Positions 1-9,830 of a stretch of 64,000 bases of DNA are shown here, piece by piece. Location of the stretch: assembly GCA_026826555.1 (NCBI GenBank), contig JAKSZT010054568.1, positions 9,416,196-9,480,195 of the forward strand, written 5' to 3'. The notes under the pieces are model-generated. The model was given only the letters and a program-made list of their open reading frames with translations. It was not told the DNA's origin and made no database searches. Made by a program: the position numbers and the translations under genes. Numbering within the stretch: the first letter of the stretch is position 1; every line of letters starts with the position of its first letter. The stretch comes from Tolypeutes matacus (lineage: Eukaryota > Chordata > Mammalia > Cingulata > Chlamyphoridae).

Positions 1-308
1 GAAAGCAATTGACACCCCTGAATTGTATATTTGAATGTGTTAAAAGAGGAAATCTTAGGTTGTGTGTCTCTTACTAAGATAAAGAATTTTAAGAAAAGAC
101 ATAGGACTATATAACAAAAACAGTGAAGTCTAATGTAAACCATGGGCTACAGTTAATAGCACAATTGTGAAAATAGTCTTCTGCCACTTGTAACAAAGGT
201 CCTACACTAATGTGGCATGTTAATAATAAGAGGGTATATGGGAACTCTGTGTTTTCTGCGTGATTTTTCTACAAACCTACGACTTCTCTAATTAAAATAA
301 AAACAACA
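1..308 (+). mobile_element. L1 LINE 3' UTR fragment
   Basis: A 3'-terminal piece of an L1 element. It carries the motif series of L1 3' UTRs: 'aatgtaaaccatgggctaca' near 133, 'ttgtaacaaaggtcctacac' near 188, 'atgttaataataagagggta' near 218, then a pyrimidine stretch ending in an A-rich tail near 290-308. The 5' part lies outside the window. No coding sequence is present. The match is to remembered L1 3' ends; the subfamily is not assigned. Confidence 0.75.
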
Positions 309-1317
309 ACTAAAAAGACCTAGCTGGCTCTAATAAGTAGGAGAGATTTGGAGAATTAAAGACTAAAAGCAGGTAAGAGAGAGGTCTGCTCTAAGGCTTG
401 GCTGCGGTCACAGGGCAGGGACTGTAAGATGGGCTCCTCAGTCAGAATGGACAGGCCTGGAGATGCCTGAGGGCAGGGCAAAGCTGGTCAAGGTGGCAAC
501 AGTGCCAAACAGCACCGAGGACCTTCTTTTGAATTTGTGTTGCCTGCATATGCCAACAGCTGGTTTCCAATTTCTCAACTTCCCCGCTTGCCTGGGAGTG
601 TGGAGTTGATGAGACACGCAGATGCAGGAGGAAAACGTGTGAAGCCAAGTCACTGCCAAGCAGGTGAATTTCCTCAGGACACCACCAAGGCGTCTCTCAG
701 ATTCCACTCAGACCCGTGTTTCTCCTGGTTCCTGTCACACACTACAACAGCTTCAGCAGAGCAATCTTAAAGAGCTTGGATCTTCCTACGAGGCAGCTTG
801 TCCAGTCCGGACTCACAGAGCCCACCTCTCCTGTTCCCAGCCGCTGTGACTATGCCTTTGGGAATCCATCGTGCCCTATGTATGTGCAAACTTTGGCCTT
901 TAGCTACACGGAATCCATTTCTCCCTTCATCCCTGACTTTTATTCAGATACCCTTCCACCCATTCCCATCCATCTCTGGGCTTCGAGGGAGCTGACCGAC
1001 TCCCAGTTACAGAAGTGAGTCTGATTGGTGAGAGAGTAATTCTGATGATTGGTTTAGGAATTGTAAGACGACAGATTGATGAGACTGAAGGGATTTTTCC
1101 TAGGTGCTTCAGCAAAAGAAATTTCCTTGCTCTAAAGAGAAAGCCACCCAAAGAGATGATACTACTTGTCCTCTGAGTTTTGTACAGATGAGAGGGTCAT
1201 AGTTTCTACAGCCATCTTGCTGCTGGATCAAGATGGAATCTGTTGCACAGAGAAGATATGAACTGAGAGAAAAGTACAGAGATCGCCTTCATAATTTAAG
1301 GCAGTTTGAGTAGACCT
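309..1317. other. Unique sequence, nothing recognised
   Basis: No repeat family, RNA gene or coding exon is recognised. Several overlapping frames of 60-100 codons exist on both strands, but none has a family match, and their overlap on opposite strands is what non-coding DNA gives by chance. Confidence 0.5.
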
Positions 1318-1530
1318 GACGCTGTTTCTCAATGGGGGCTGTACCCCATTTGGGTGCCATTTTGAAAAATTGTAGGGATGCTTTTTTGTTGTCACAATAA
1401 TTGAGAGGGGGTGTTACTGACGTTTACTGTATGGAGACCAAGGAAGCTAGATGAAATCTGTGGGAAAGTCTTGAATGATAAAGAATCTTCCCTCATTCTG
1501 CAAAATTTTTTAATGACTGATGAGACATCC
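1318..1530 (+). mobile_element. hAT-Charlie DNA transposon fossil (MER5-like)
   Basis: The left end 'gctgtttctcaatgggggct' resembles the MER5-type terminal sequence. It is followed by the internal blocks 'ttttttgttgtcacaataat', 'gggggtgttactgacg' and 'gagaccaaggaagct', in the order seen in MER5-like non-autonomous elements. It is diverged and no clear 8-bp target duplication was found. The assignment is by pattern memory and could be a related Charlie family. Confidence 0.5.
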
Positions 1531-4264
1531 AGTTAGGTGACAAACCCATTTTTTAAATCATCTGAGCCCAGAATCTAACTCCATTTTATATACACACACA
1601 TTTTCAGAATGGTTTAATACACACTGAATTTTCCACTGTTTAAATCAAAGGAAGATTGTATGTTGTTTTGTTTGAAACTATTCCAAGATTTTTTCATTGT
1701 TTCAGATTATCATGCCACTAATGGCAATGCCACTTACGGTGCTTGAGTTGCTAACACAATACTCTTTTATTAGTCTGCCTTTATAGCTCTGACATTCCTG
1801 GTGATTCTATCTCATGATCCAAACACCTGACAACTTCATCATGTGTTCTACTGCAATTGAGCTGTCATTCACATATGACTATCTTTCCATTATGCATTAA
1901 CTTCCTTTTATTCCTCCCTCATAATACTGCTAGGGCAGTCTATATTTTCTCAACTGTATGATAGGAGGGCTAACATTATGCATGAATTTAATTATGGAGT
2001 AGTAAAGAGGATACTACAAACTCTAAAATAAAAAGGAGGTGCTATGTTTGCTGGGGAAGGGGAGAGAGACTCTCCTAAAGAATCCTAACTAGTTCAGAAT
2101 TAGGTATCAGGAAGTGGAAGTTCTTAAAATAACAGACCCTAAAATGGAGACGCGGCTTAATTGTTAGAGTAGATAGAAAATAATAAATACGACTCCACCT
2201 GGGCACTCTGGAAAGTTAAAGAGCCATGGGTTTGCATTTAAAAACCTCAGTGAAACCAGCTCATACCGGCCATAATATGAGCCGCAGAGCTCTAGCTTTA
2301 GAAGAGGTGGTAGGAAGGTTCAGAGAAGTGTGGGCTATATCTTACACCTCTTTTTCGGTCTTACAAGAAAGATAAAAGATGTGTCTACCAGCAGAGTAAG
2401 AAGGAAATCTAACTTGGCTAAGGGAGGTTTCACCTGCTGTGGAGTGTAAACCTAGTAATATGGAATCAGCAGGTTTGGAAAAGCCAACCACTGTCCCAAG
2501 CTAAAGTTTGTGGGGGAAGGAACAGACAAGTCCATTCTTTATAAGGAGATAAAATTGAGTCCAAGGCAAACCCGATCCCTTCGAAGCCTCTCCGGAACCT
2601 CTCCTGTTGGGCGTTCCCAGTCTGGCACGAGAGACAGTTGTGTTCAACGTGAAGGTGCAGCTATGATGCAAGCCAGGGGCGAGGAGCTGAAATCAGGGCC
2701 GCCCACCCCTGGTTGTCCAGATGCATACGGCAGGTGGAGTCCAGACCTAAAAGAAGGCAGGTTGGAGAGAGGCAGGTGTGGCTTTTCTGTCTACAGCCTA
2801 TCTTCTATTCAGTTTTCTACCTTAAGAATTCCCGTTCCTGGGAGTGTTTAACTCCTTCAAGGGAGACTTATAAGGACATTATGCTGTGGCAATGATAGGA
2901 CAGCTTAACTGGGGGGAATACATTTTCATGGCGTGAGGTCGTATAAATCTAGACTGTCCTCAAAGTCAGACCGCCTGTTCTCCTTAGCGATGGTGTTACG
3001 GTGTCCCGCCCACCTTCCCAGCTGGCCCCCGCTGCCTCATCCAATATTCCTGTGACTTGGGCTTCCAAATGGTCAAACATCCTAGAACGCCATCTTCAAT
3101 AAAAACGATTAAAGTCATCACCTCACATTCTGTGCATTCAAGCTTTGACTCTTTGGAGTATAAAGACATGTTTTAGCAGAACCTACTTCAGCTAAGCCTT
3201 TGGTTTTAAATCTTGACAGGCAAACAGAGGGGTCTGGGTCCATTTCTGCAGTGCAGATGTGCCAGGAATGTAAATACATCCAGGCTCTTGCCTCTCCCCG
3301 GCTGCCAAACATCTCCTTCTGACTCTGCTGACACAGGGTCAAACTCTCAGGAAACTCCTGAGTGGACTGTAGAGAGACGTGGACAGTGGGCAGACCTGGC
3401 AGTCAACTGGACCCCTCTTGGGGGTGGGTAGTTCTCGACCCGGCTGAGTTTCGGTTTTTCCCTCTAACAAAAGTTGATGCCGCTGCCTGTCTTTCATCAT
3501 TGTGAGGCTAATGGCTGAGGTGTGATTTAGGTACAGTGCCTAGTCCAGCGACGCACAGAGCTCGTGTTCAGTAAATGGTGGTTTTCCTTCTCTCTCTCTC
3601 ACAGGCACACACTCACCACCTCACTCCCACACCACTGTCCCCACTCCCTTTGGGCGCATCCCCTGACACACCAGCCCCGGGGCATTCGTGCTTTGATAAC
3701 TTTGTCTGTGCAAGCCTCAGTGTTCTCTTGTCAGAGCGCTGACTGGGGTAGCTGTGGCAGTGGCCTGCTGCCAGCTGAAGAAGCTCTCCTCTGACCAGAC
3801 CAATCTTATGCAACTGTCAGGAAGCCAGCCAGTCCCTGAGCATGTGCGGGTCATGTTGCAAACACGTGCTGTGGAATTAATAACAACTACGTCACTCAGT
3901 AATTAAATTTGGACTCTTAAATAAACAAGTAAATAAGAATGATGAAAGATTTTAGAAGGGAAATTGAAAAAATAACTATTTCTCTCTATTTATTTTGACC
4001 ACATGGTATCGTAGGTCATTTTGAGTCCAGTAAGGGAGTTGGAAATAAGACACACAAAGAAATTCCAGACTCTCCTGTCTCCAGTTTACTTTCTGGCTAA
4101 AACTCCTATTTGTGGGATGCTTTGTGGCTGTGTGTTTATCAGTGACCTGAGGAAGAAACAGTTGAATAATTCCCCTTGAAATTCGTAGCACTGGCCCCAT
4201 TGAAGGATCAATTTGCCTTCACTTTATTCAATGAAAGACTTTGGACTGAGTCCACTGTGGATTT
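1531..4264. other. Unique or unrecognised sequence
   Basis: A mixed-composition stretch with no repeat I can name and no supported exon. A 113-codon frame begins at 2510 but has no recognisable domain. The sequence at 1560-1960 is AT-rich and may be a very old repeat. Confidence 0.45.
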
Positions 4265-4500
4265 GAGGCATTATAGCATAGAGGAAAGTGTATAAGACAG
4301 TATCAGAAACAGGCAGCCTTGCAACGTGTTCCTGCTCCATCTATTACTAACTTCATGACATTACTCAGAATCTTAATCTGAACTTCAGTTTCCTCACCTA
4401 TAAAATACGACTAACGACGTCTTCCTCGTGGATTTGTGTGAGGAGAAATAGAAAACAGCTACGGCATTGTCCTAGCCTACAAAAGGCACTGAAAATGCCT
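4265..4500 (+). mobile_element. MIR SINE
   Basis: A near full-length MIR in sense orientation. It has the tRNA-like head ('gcatagaggaaagtgtataa'), the conserved core ('cttcatgacattactc') and the hallmark 'cagtttcctcacctataaaa', followed by the diverged 3' part ending near 'aaaaggcact'. MIRs are ancient tRNA-derived SINEs mobilised by L2. A 141-codon frame running through it (4438-4863) is therefore not taken as a gene. Confidence 0.85.
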
Positions 4501-5719
4501 TCTGATTACCATTGCTATTTTATTGCTATCGCCACCATTTGCATGCAGAGCTCCTTTCTGGGCTCCAAAGGTAAGCTCCTCCTGCTTGGACCCTCTGCAC
4601 TTCTCCCAGCACCTCCAGGCTGGACCACACTAGTTCACTCTTGCATTGTTCTCACCCTGAACTGCGTGTTAGTGCCGTCTCCGTTACTGCATGGTATTCT
4701 ACTTAAGGAAAAGGCTCTCCATCTTCTGCTTCTCCCAGAGGCCCTCAGTGTGCTCGACACTCAGGCTTACATTGGAAATACAGTGTTAGTGCTAGGGAAC
4801 GGGCTTTGGACTCGGATGCCAGAAGACCTGGACTGGACGCCCCGTGTTCTTTCTTCGCCCTAACACCACATCTCTGAAAGGACATCACCAACATTGATGT
4901 TTAAATGCCCCAGGGACTTGGGACCTTGGGCATCTGGGGAGAAAAACTCCCCTAGAAATGAGCTGTAGTCCCAGATGATTTCCCCCTCGTCTCATGAGCC
5001 ATGTTCAGCAACATCATTAGGTACGTGATGCTAGAAGCCCCAAGTTAGATCACAAGCTCTAGAGGGAAAAGGATATGATGTGGGAAGAGAACGTTCAAGA
5101 GAAGTAAGAAAGTAAAAGTAAATGCCAGAGAGGACAGAAGATGACAGCTCTGTCCCAGTCCTTTCAAAGGCTGCAGCTCACCAGACACCGGGCACAGGAG
5201 ACGTGCCTAAGCCGTGCTCACCTGCACCCCGTCTGTGGCAGCCACCCTCCTCCTCCACATCTGCGTCTTCCTTCCGGTTCCCTCTCTCATACCTCAGTGC
5301 TCTTATCTGATTCTCCACACTTGCATTAGGCCCTCCTTGTTTTGACAACCCATTTGGACCTTTCTCCAGTTTAATTATCCACAGATCTCAACTTGCATAT
5401 CCACACACCTCCCTCCTGCAACTGTGGTCAAGATGCCCCAAGTATTCACCTCAAAGACAGAAGACCCTTTGTGTCTGGGCAGTTCCCCTTTGACAATGTG
5501 GGGAGAGAAAGTGGGACGGGGGCGCAGTCCACTTAGTTCGGGTGTCACTTGCAGTCAAAAGCCCAAATAACCTCGTGGCAATTTATGGATTAGAGCTAAC
5601 ACAGATTTACAATTACATGTCAAAATGTTCAAATTCAGGATTTCATGTTAAATCCTCAAGATATGAGTTCATCCTTTTAAGCAAACGAAAAATAGAAAGG
5701 ATTTCTTACAAATTTCCCT
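4501..5719. other. Unique sequence, nothing recognised
   Basis: No repeat or exon is recognised. The frame at 5542-5820 overlaps the left copy of the duplication described next and has no family match. Confidence 0.45.
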
Positions 5720-5904
5720 CTCTGCCCAGGTCGTGTGGCTTGACATATGAAATTGTGCAAAAAAAAGAAAATTCCAGTTTAAGGGGAGCTGACCACCTAA
5801 AATCCAGACAACAGATCTGAGAGTTCCACAATAATCTGTGAAAGGTCAGGAGATCACAGATGCATTTTCGCCAAGACTTGCAGAAATAAAGAAAGGGAGT
5901 CTAC
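5720..5904 (+). repeat. Local direct duplication, copy A
   Basis: Aligns along its whole length with 7364-7537. Shared blocks include 'tctgcccagg', 'ccagtttaaggg', 'gccaagactt' and 'aaataaagaa', in the same order and spacing. By eye the two copies are about 70-75% identical, with small indels. I do not recognise it as a known transposon. It is either an old local duplication or two insertions of a repeat family I cannot name. Confidence 0.6.
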
Positions 5905-7363
5905 TGGTGTAATTCAAGTTAGTAATGGCAGATTCAAACACTGTAAATGAGGCAGAGTCTAGCAGGGGCAAAACTGAAGATCCACTGCTCCAGATCATGA
6001 AGCTACAAAAAGGCTTCCTAAGCCACGGGAGGAGTGAGATGGTGGCCTGCAAGGTTCAGCTTTTAGCTTAAACAGAACTGGTTTGTTTCAAAAGTGGAAG
6101 TTTTTTCTTAGAAGTTTTATCTACTACGTTTTAAAATCTATGCTTAGTGCAATTTCAATTATTTTTAATACCTTGTTTTCAGTATTACCTTTATTCTTCC
6201 TGGCCACAAAGGATTTTAAATCATCCACAGTGTTTTTCATGGCAAGAAAGTCACTACTGGCAAGGGATTCTTGTGCCCATTTCCTCCTTAGCAACAAGCT
6301 GGCCTTTGAGCAGCCTGCATTAGTCCAGTTGAGTTGACTGGTTCGGTTTCCATCTAGAGCCAAAGAGTATATACTGATTAAACGAGTCATACCTTACCCT
6401 GAAAGTAACATTTATTAAAACAAAGCACAGTAATTAACTGATAAGTGCATGCTAATATTTCTATCCTTTACTTTTTTCCACCCAATTCTACAAAAGGATT
6501 CGAGATGGCTATTATTTCATGTGCGCCATTGAAAGATGTAACAATTTACAAAATTTCAGATTTCCATACGGTGATAAAAATTCATCCACTCATTTGTTTT
6601 GTTCAACAAATAATTATTGAACATCTTCCTGGGCCAGGCATTGGGGACACTATGGTGACAGCAACACAATCCCTCAAAAAGTTCAAAGAATAGGAGAATG
6701 AAAGGTGCCTGGAAATGTTAGTCAAAGATTCCTGACTAAAACAAGCAGACTAATCTTGTCAGGCTTCTAAAGAGAAGATTCCCCAGGGCAGTTACTTTCA
6801 AGAGTGAGTTGGTCAATAAAAGGTAGCAGAGAAAGAAAGAGGACTACGGGGATGGACAGCAGGACGGCCTTGGAAATCATCCTTCGATCCTCTGTATCAC
6901 AGATGAGATGCTGAGGCAGAGGGGTGGGGTGACGTGTCCAGAGCCATGCAGCTCCTAGAGGGGCATGGTAGGGGACCTGCTGGTGGAGGAAGACTTTGTC
7001 TTGTTTGAGTTCTGAGCAAGAGCAAATCTAGGGGACCAATAAAGGCCATCAGCATTCGTGGGATCCCAGCTTTCTTTCCTTGAGCCTGTTCTGAATGGAC
7101 ATTCTTTCTCTTTCAAGAAAGTTTTTCCATGATTGATTTCAAACCAGGACAGGCTTTGTTTTCACCCATTCACTGCCGTTTCTGTTTGGTTTCTGGTTTT
7201 GGTTTTGTCATTGATGGTGGCAGTGGTAGCGCAGCTTTCTGCTTCTCTATCAAGTAGCGATTTTTTAAAAAAGAAAGAGAAATGTCATTAAAGGATTGGA
7301 ATGCTGAATTCCCAAAGAAAAATAAGTAAAAGCTCACAGAAAAGTTTCTGAACGTACACGCTC
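5905..7363. other. Unique spacer between the duplicated copies
   Basis: Mostly unrecognised. Around 6585-6700 the text 'gttcaacaaataattattga' followed by 'gggccaggcattggggacac' resembles the start of a widespread ancient mammalian repeat (compare 56995-58440), so a short fragment may be present. No supported exon. Confidence 0.4.
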
Positions 7364-7537
7364 CATCTGCCCAGGCCATGTGGCCTGACCTGTGAAATGT
7401 TACAGAGAGAGAGAATATCCCAGTTTAAGGGAAGATAACCAGGCAATCACCACAAAACAGGCCTGCACGTTCTGCAGTAATTTGTGATTACACATGCTTT
7501 TTGCCAAGACTTAAGAAAATAAAGAAGGGAGACTACA
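7364..7537 (+). repeat. Local direct duplication, copy B
   Basis: The second copy of the 5720-5904 sequence, in the same orientation about 1.63 kb downstream. It carries a short GA repeat ('acagagagagagaata') where copy A has an A-rich run, and it lacks about 11 bases present in copy A near the middle. No coding function is implied: the reading frames of the two copies are not conserved relative to each other. Confidence 0.6.
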
Positions 7538-8029
7538 ATCCTTCCTGTATTTTCTTCATGACTGGCACCAAGTTCTGTCAGCTGGAGCTCAGTAAATCAA
7601 GATGCCCAAGTCTATCTGCCAAGCCAAGGCGGTTGCCCAGCCATCTTTGGCTGTCCAGCTAGAGTCTTCAGAGAGTATGTGTCTTTATAGAGAGACAGAC
7701 TCCTTCTCAGAGAGACCTGGAGCAAGAGGGCAGCCATATAACTGCTTGTCCCAATCAGGACACTTTTGAAAGTGATAGGGGCACTGTTAATAAGTACCCT
7801 TAGACAGCAGGCATAAGTTAGAACCTACCAGGGAAAGGGGTATGACTTCAGCCTCAATATAAAGGGAAGGACTTCAGATGTGAAGTCATGCAGGTAGCAG
7901 ATGCAACCTGGGCTCCACCTCCTGCAGGCTGCGGCGGTACCTTTATGTTTAAAATAATCATCGATGCTTTGCAGGGGCTGTGAGGATTTGCGGGTTATGT
8001 GTATGGAGACCTTGGCATGTGATGGATAG

Positions 8030-8370
8030 CTGTAGCCACCATAACAATCCTATGAAATGGGCATTATTGTTACCCAGTTAAAAAGTTAAGGAGGGTTGCA
8101 GATATGGCTCAAGCTGTTGAGCACCTGCCTCCCACATGGGACGTCCCAGATTCGGTCCCTGTTGCCTCCTAAAAACAAAAACAAACAAGCAAACAAAAAA
8201 GCCAACTCAGGGGAGCCAATGAGGCTCAGTGATTGACCACTGGCTTCCCCGGCTCTGGTACCTCAAAAAAAACAAAAAATGTTAAGGAAATTGAGGAATG
8301 AAGAGGTCAAGTAAGTCGCCGAGGCCCCAGCTGCAGTACGTGGCGGAGCTGGGACGCGACACCCACACCG
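8030..8370 (-). mobile_element. MIR SINE (antisense), split by a DAS-SINE
   Basis: Reverse-complement MIR in two parts. The left part, 8030-8092, contains 'caatcctatgaaatgggcat' and 'gttacccagtt'. The right part, 8281-8370, continues with 'gaaattgaggaatgaagagg', 'gcagtacgtggcggagctgg'. The two halves join colinearly once the inserted SINE and one copy of its target duplication are removed. Confidence 0.75.
8093..8280 (+). mobile_element. DAS-type tRNA-derived SINE (dimeric), xenarthran
   Basis: The left monomer has a tRNA-like head with pol III A-box-like ('atggctcaagctgttgag') and B-box-like ('agattcggtccc') sequences, then an A-rich linker of AAACA units. A second, shorter tRNA-like monomer ends 'ggctctggtacctc' before an A-rich tail. 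The element is flanked by a perfect 8-bp duplication, gttaagga (8085-8092 and 8281-8288), the mark of L1-type retroposition. This family marks the genome as xenarthran, probably armadillo. Confidence 0.9.
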
Positions 8371-8479
8371 TGTGGCTTCCTCGTCTCTCACCAAATGTGA
8401 ACTGCACGATGAGAGTCCATAGTGCGTGCGAGGGGTGCTCGGTCAGCTAGGCAGCCTGGGGGGGTGGGAAGTGGAGGCA

Positions 8480-8495
8480 GGGAGGGGGGGCTGGG
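8480..8495 (+). other. G-quadruplex motif
   Basis: Four G3 runs at 8480-8482, 8484-8486, 8488-8490 and 8493-8495, separated by loops of 1, 1 and 2 bases. This fits the canonical G4 pattern and lies inside the CpG-rich segment. Confidence 0.6.
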
Positions 8496-8822
8496 ACTCA
8501 GGATCGGGGTGAGGGGCTCCTGCTCCCTGAGCACACGTGCGTGACCACGTTCCCGCCCCGCTTTCTTCTTGCGGTGCAAAGTTGAGCTGAACCGTAACGG
8601 GTGCCTCCCTGCTAAGCTCCGGTGCCTCCCCTGCAGAGTGAGGCTGCTGGAAGAGTGGACGGCTTGCGGGCTCCTGTCTGTTCCCTGAATCCAATGCAAT
8701 GCAGCTCTCGGGGCGACTTTGGGCTGCGTCTCTGAGGTCCTGGACAGCCTGGGGTCCCCTGGTCTCCCCACTCTCCTCAGGGCAGGACCCGGCACCCCAG
8801 GGTGTGTGGGTGTGGAGCGGAT

Positions 8823-8837
8823 CCCCCCCGCCCCCCC
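8823..8837 (-). other. G-quadruplex motif on the minus strand
   Basis: Two C7 runs (8823-8829 and 8831-8837) separated by one G. Read on the minus strand they can supply four G3 tracts with single-base loops. This is the second G4-prone site within 350 bp. Confidence 0.5.
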
Positions 8838-9000
8838 TTGGCCAGCCAGAGCCTGACCACCCGTAAGCGAGCCTGCCCCGGCCACATCAGACGGCAGCCT
8901 GGGTGGCCGCGTCGCCGCTGCAGGCGGAGCTGCCTGGGTGAGCTGGACCAGCCACGGCGGCTCAGGCCAGAGCCTTGTTCCTGTGGCCTCTAGTGCAGGG

Positions 9001-9199
9001 CGTTCTCCTCACAACCCTGCCATCTGCTTGTCAGAACAGAGTCCACTCTGACAGGCAGAAAAAATCTCCGGGAGAGGGGAAGGAAATCTGTGTCAGCAAG
9101 ACATCCTGGGCAAGCACCTGGGCCAGACCGGGTCAGGACTCCTGCGCTGTCGTATGTCGAGAGGTCCACAGAGAACCGCTAGTCCATCCCCTTGCACTC
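9001..9199. other. Unique GC-rich sequence
   Basis: Continues the GC-rich segment with a lower CpG density. No repeat or exon recognised. Confidence 0.4.
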
Positions 9200-9830
9200 C
9201 TCCATCCAGCCAGTCAGGCACTCACGCAGCAGCCGTTTCCTCAGCATCTTCAGTGGGCTGGACACAATACTAGACCTTAAGGATGGAGAGACGACGCGCA
9301 GTTGGCTGGAGAGCGGCCGTGACAGTAAATTAACTCTTCAAAAGTCAAAATGCAGTGATGATGCTCGCAGGAGGTCCCAGGACCCCAGAGGGGAGACTCC
9401 TCCAGCCACCTCTGCTGCGGAAGGGTGGCAGGGCTGTCTCCCTGGGGGAAAAGACTGGGGATGGGGGTCTTAAGGCCAGAGGCGAACTTGCTCCGGGGAA
9501 AGGGGGTGAGAAAGGGCAATATGGGCAGCGGAAAGAAACATCCGGCATCACGCGTTTTGAGAGGTCTGAAGCCTGAGTGTGGAGGAGGGAATAACAAGAG
9601 GTAGGAAGGGCCAGCTCAGAGGGGCTCTGACTAGCCAGGTCAATAAACTTGGCCTTTATCTTTTGGGGGATAGGAAGCCACTGGTGTGTTTTAGACAGGC
9701 GGATGTAATGGAGAGGACTGTGTTCCAGAAAAACCATTCTGACATCTGTTTCCGCGTGAAGCATCTGGACAGGGTCCCAGAAGCAGGGATACTAGTCAAG
9801 AATCCACTGTAGTGAACCACTGGGGCGCAG
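9200..9830 (+). mobile_element. Ancient mammalian interspersed repeat, fragment 1 (family not named)
   Basis: The segment 9640-9760 ('cttggcctttatcttttggg', 'aggaagccactggtgtgttt') matches the same internal region as 57470-57515 in a longer copy of this family. The part at 9205-9290, with 'ggacacaatactagacc', resembles its left end. The middle is weakly alignable. I recognise the family as common in mammals but cannot give its name with confidence. Confidence 0.5.

Larger units (their letters stand above)
8281..9000. promoter_or_regulatory. CpG-rich segment, borderline CpG island
   Basis: By hand count there are about 41 CpG dinucleotides in 720 bp at roughly 60-62% GC, an observed/expected ratio near 0.58. 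That is far above typical mammalian background and close to CpG-island thresholds. The first 90 bp is MIR-derived; the rest looks unique. Such segments often mark promoters, but I see no exon, TATA box or transcript evidence. The long open frame on the minus strand (8388-8885) is expected by chance in GC-rich DNA. Confidence 0.45.

Noticed and set aside
4438..4863. 141-codon plus-strand frame beginning in a MIR
   Set aside because: Start lies inside the MIR; no conserved domain in the rest.
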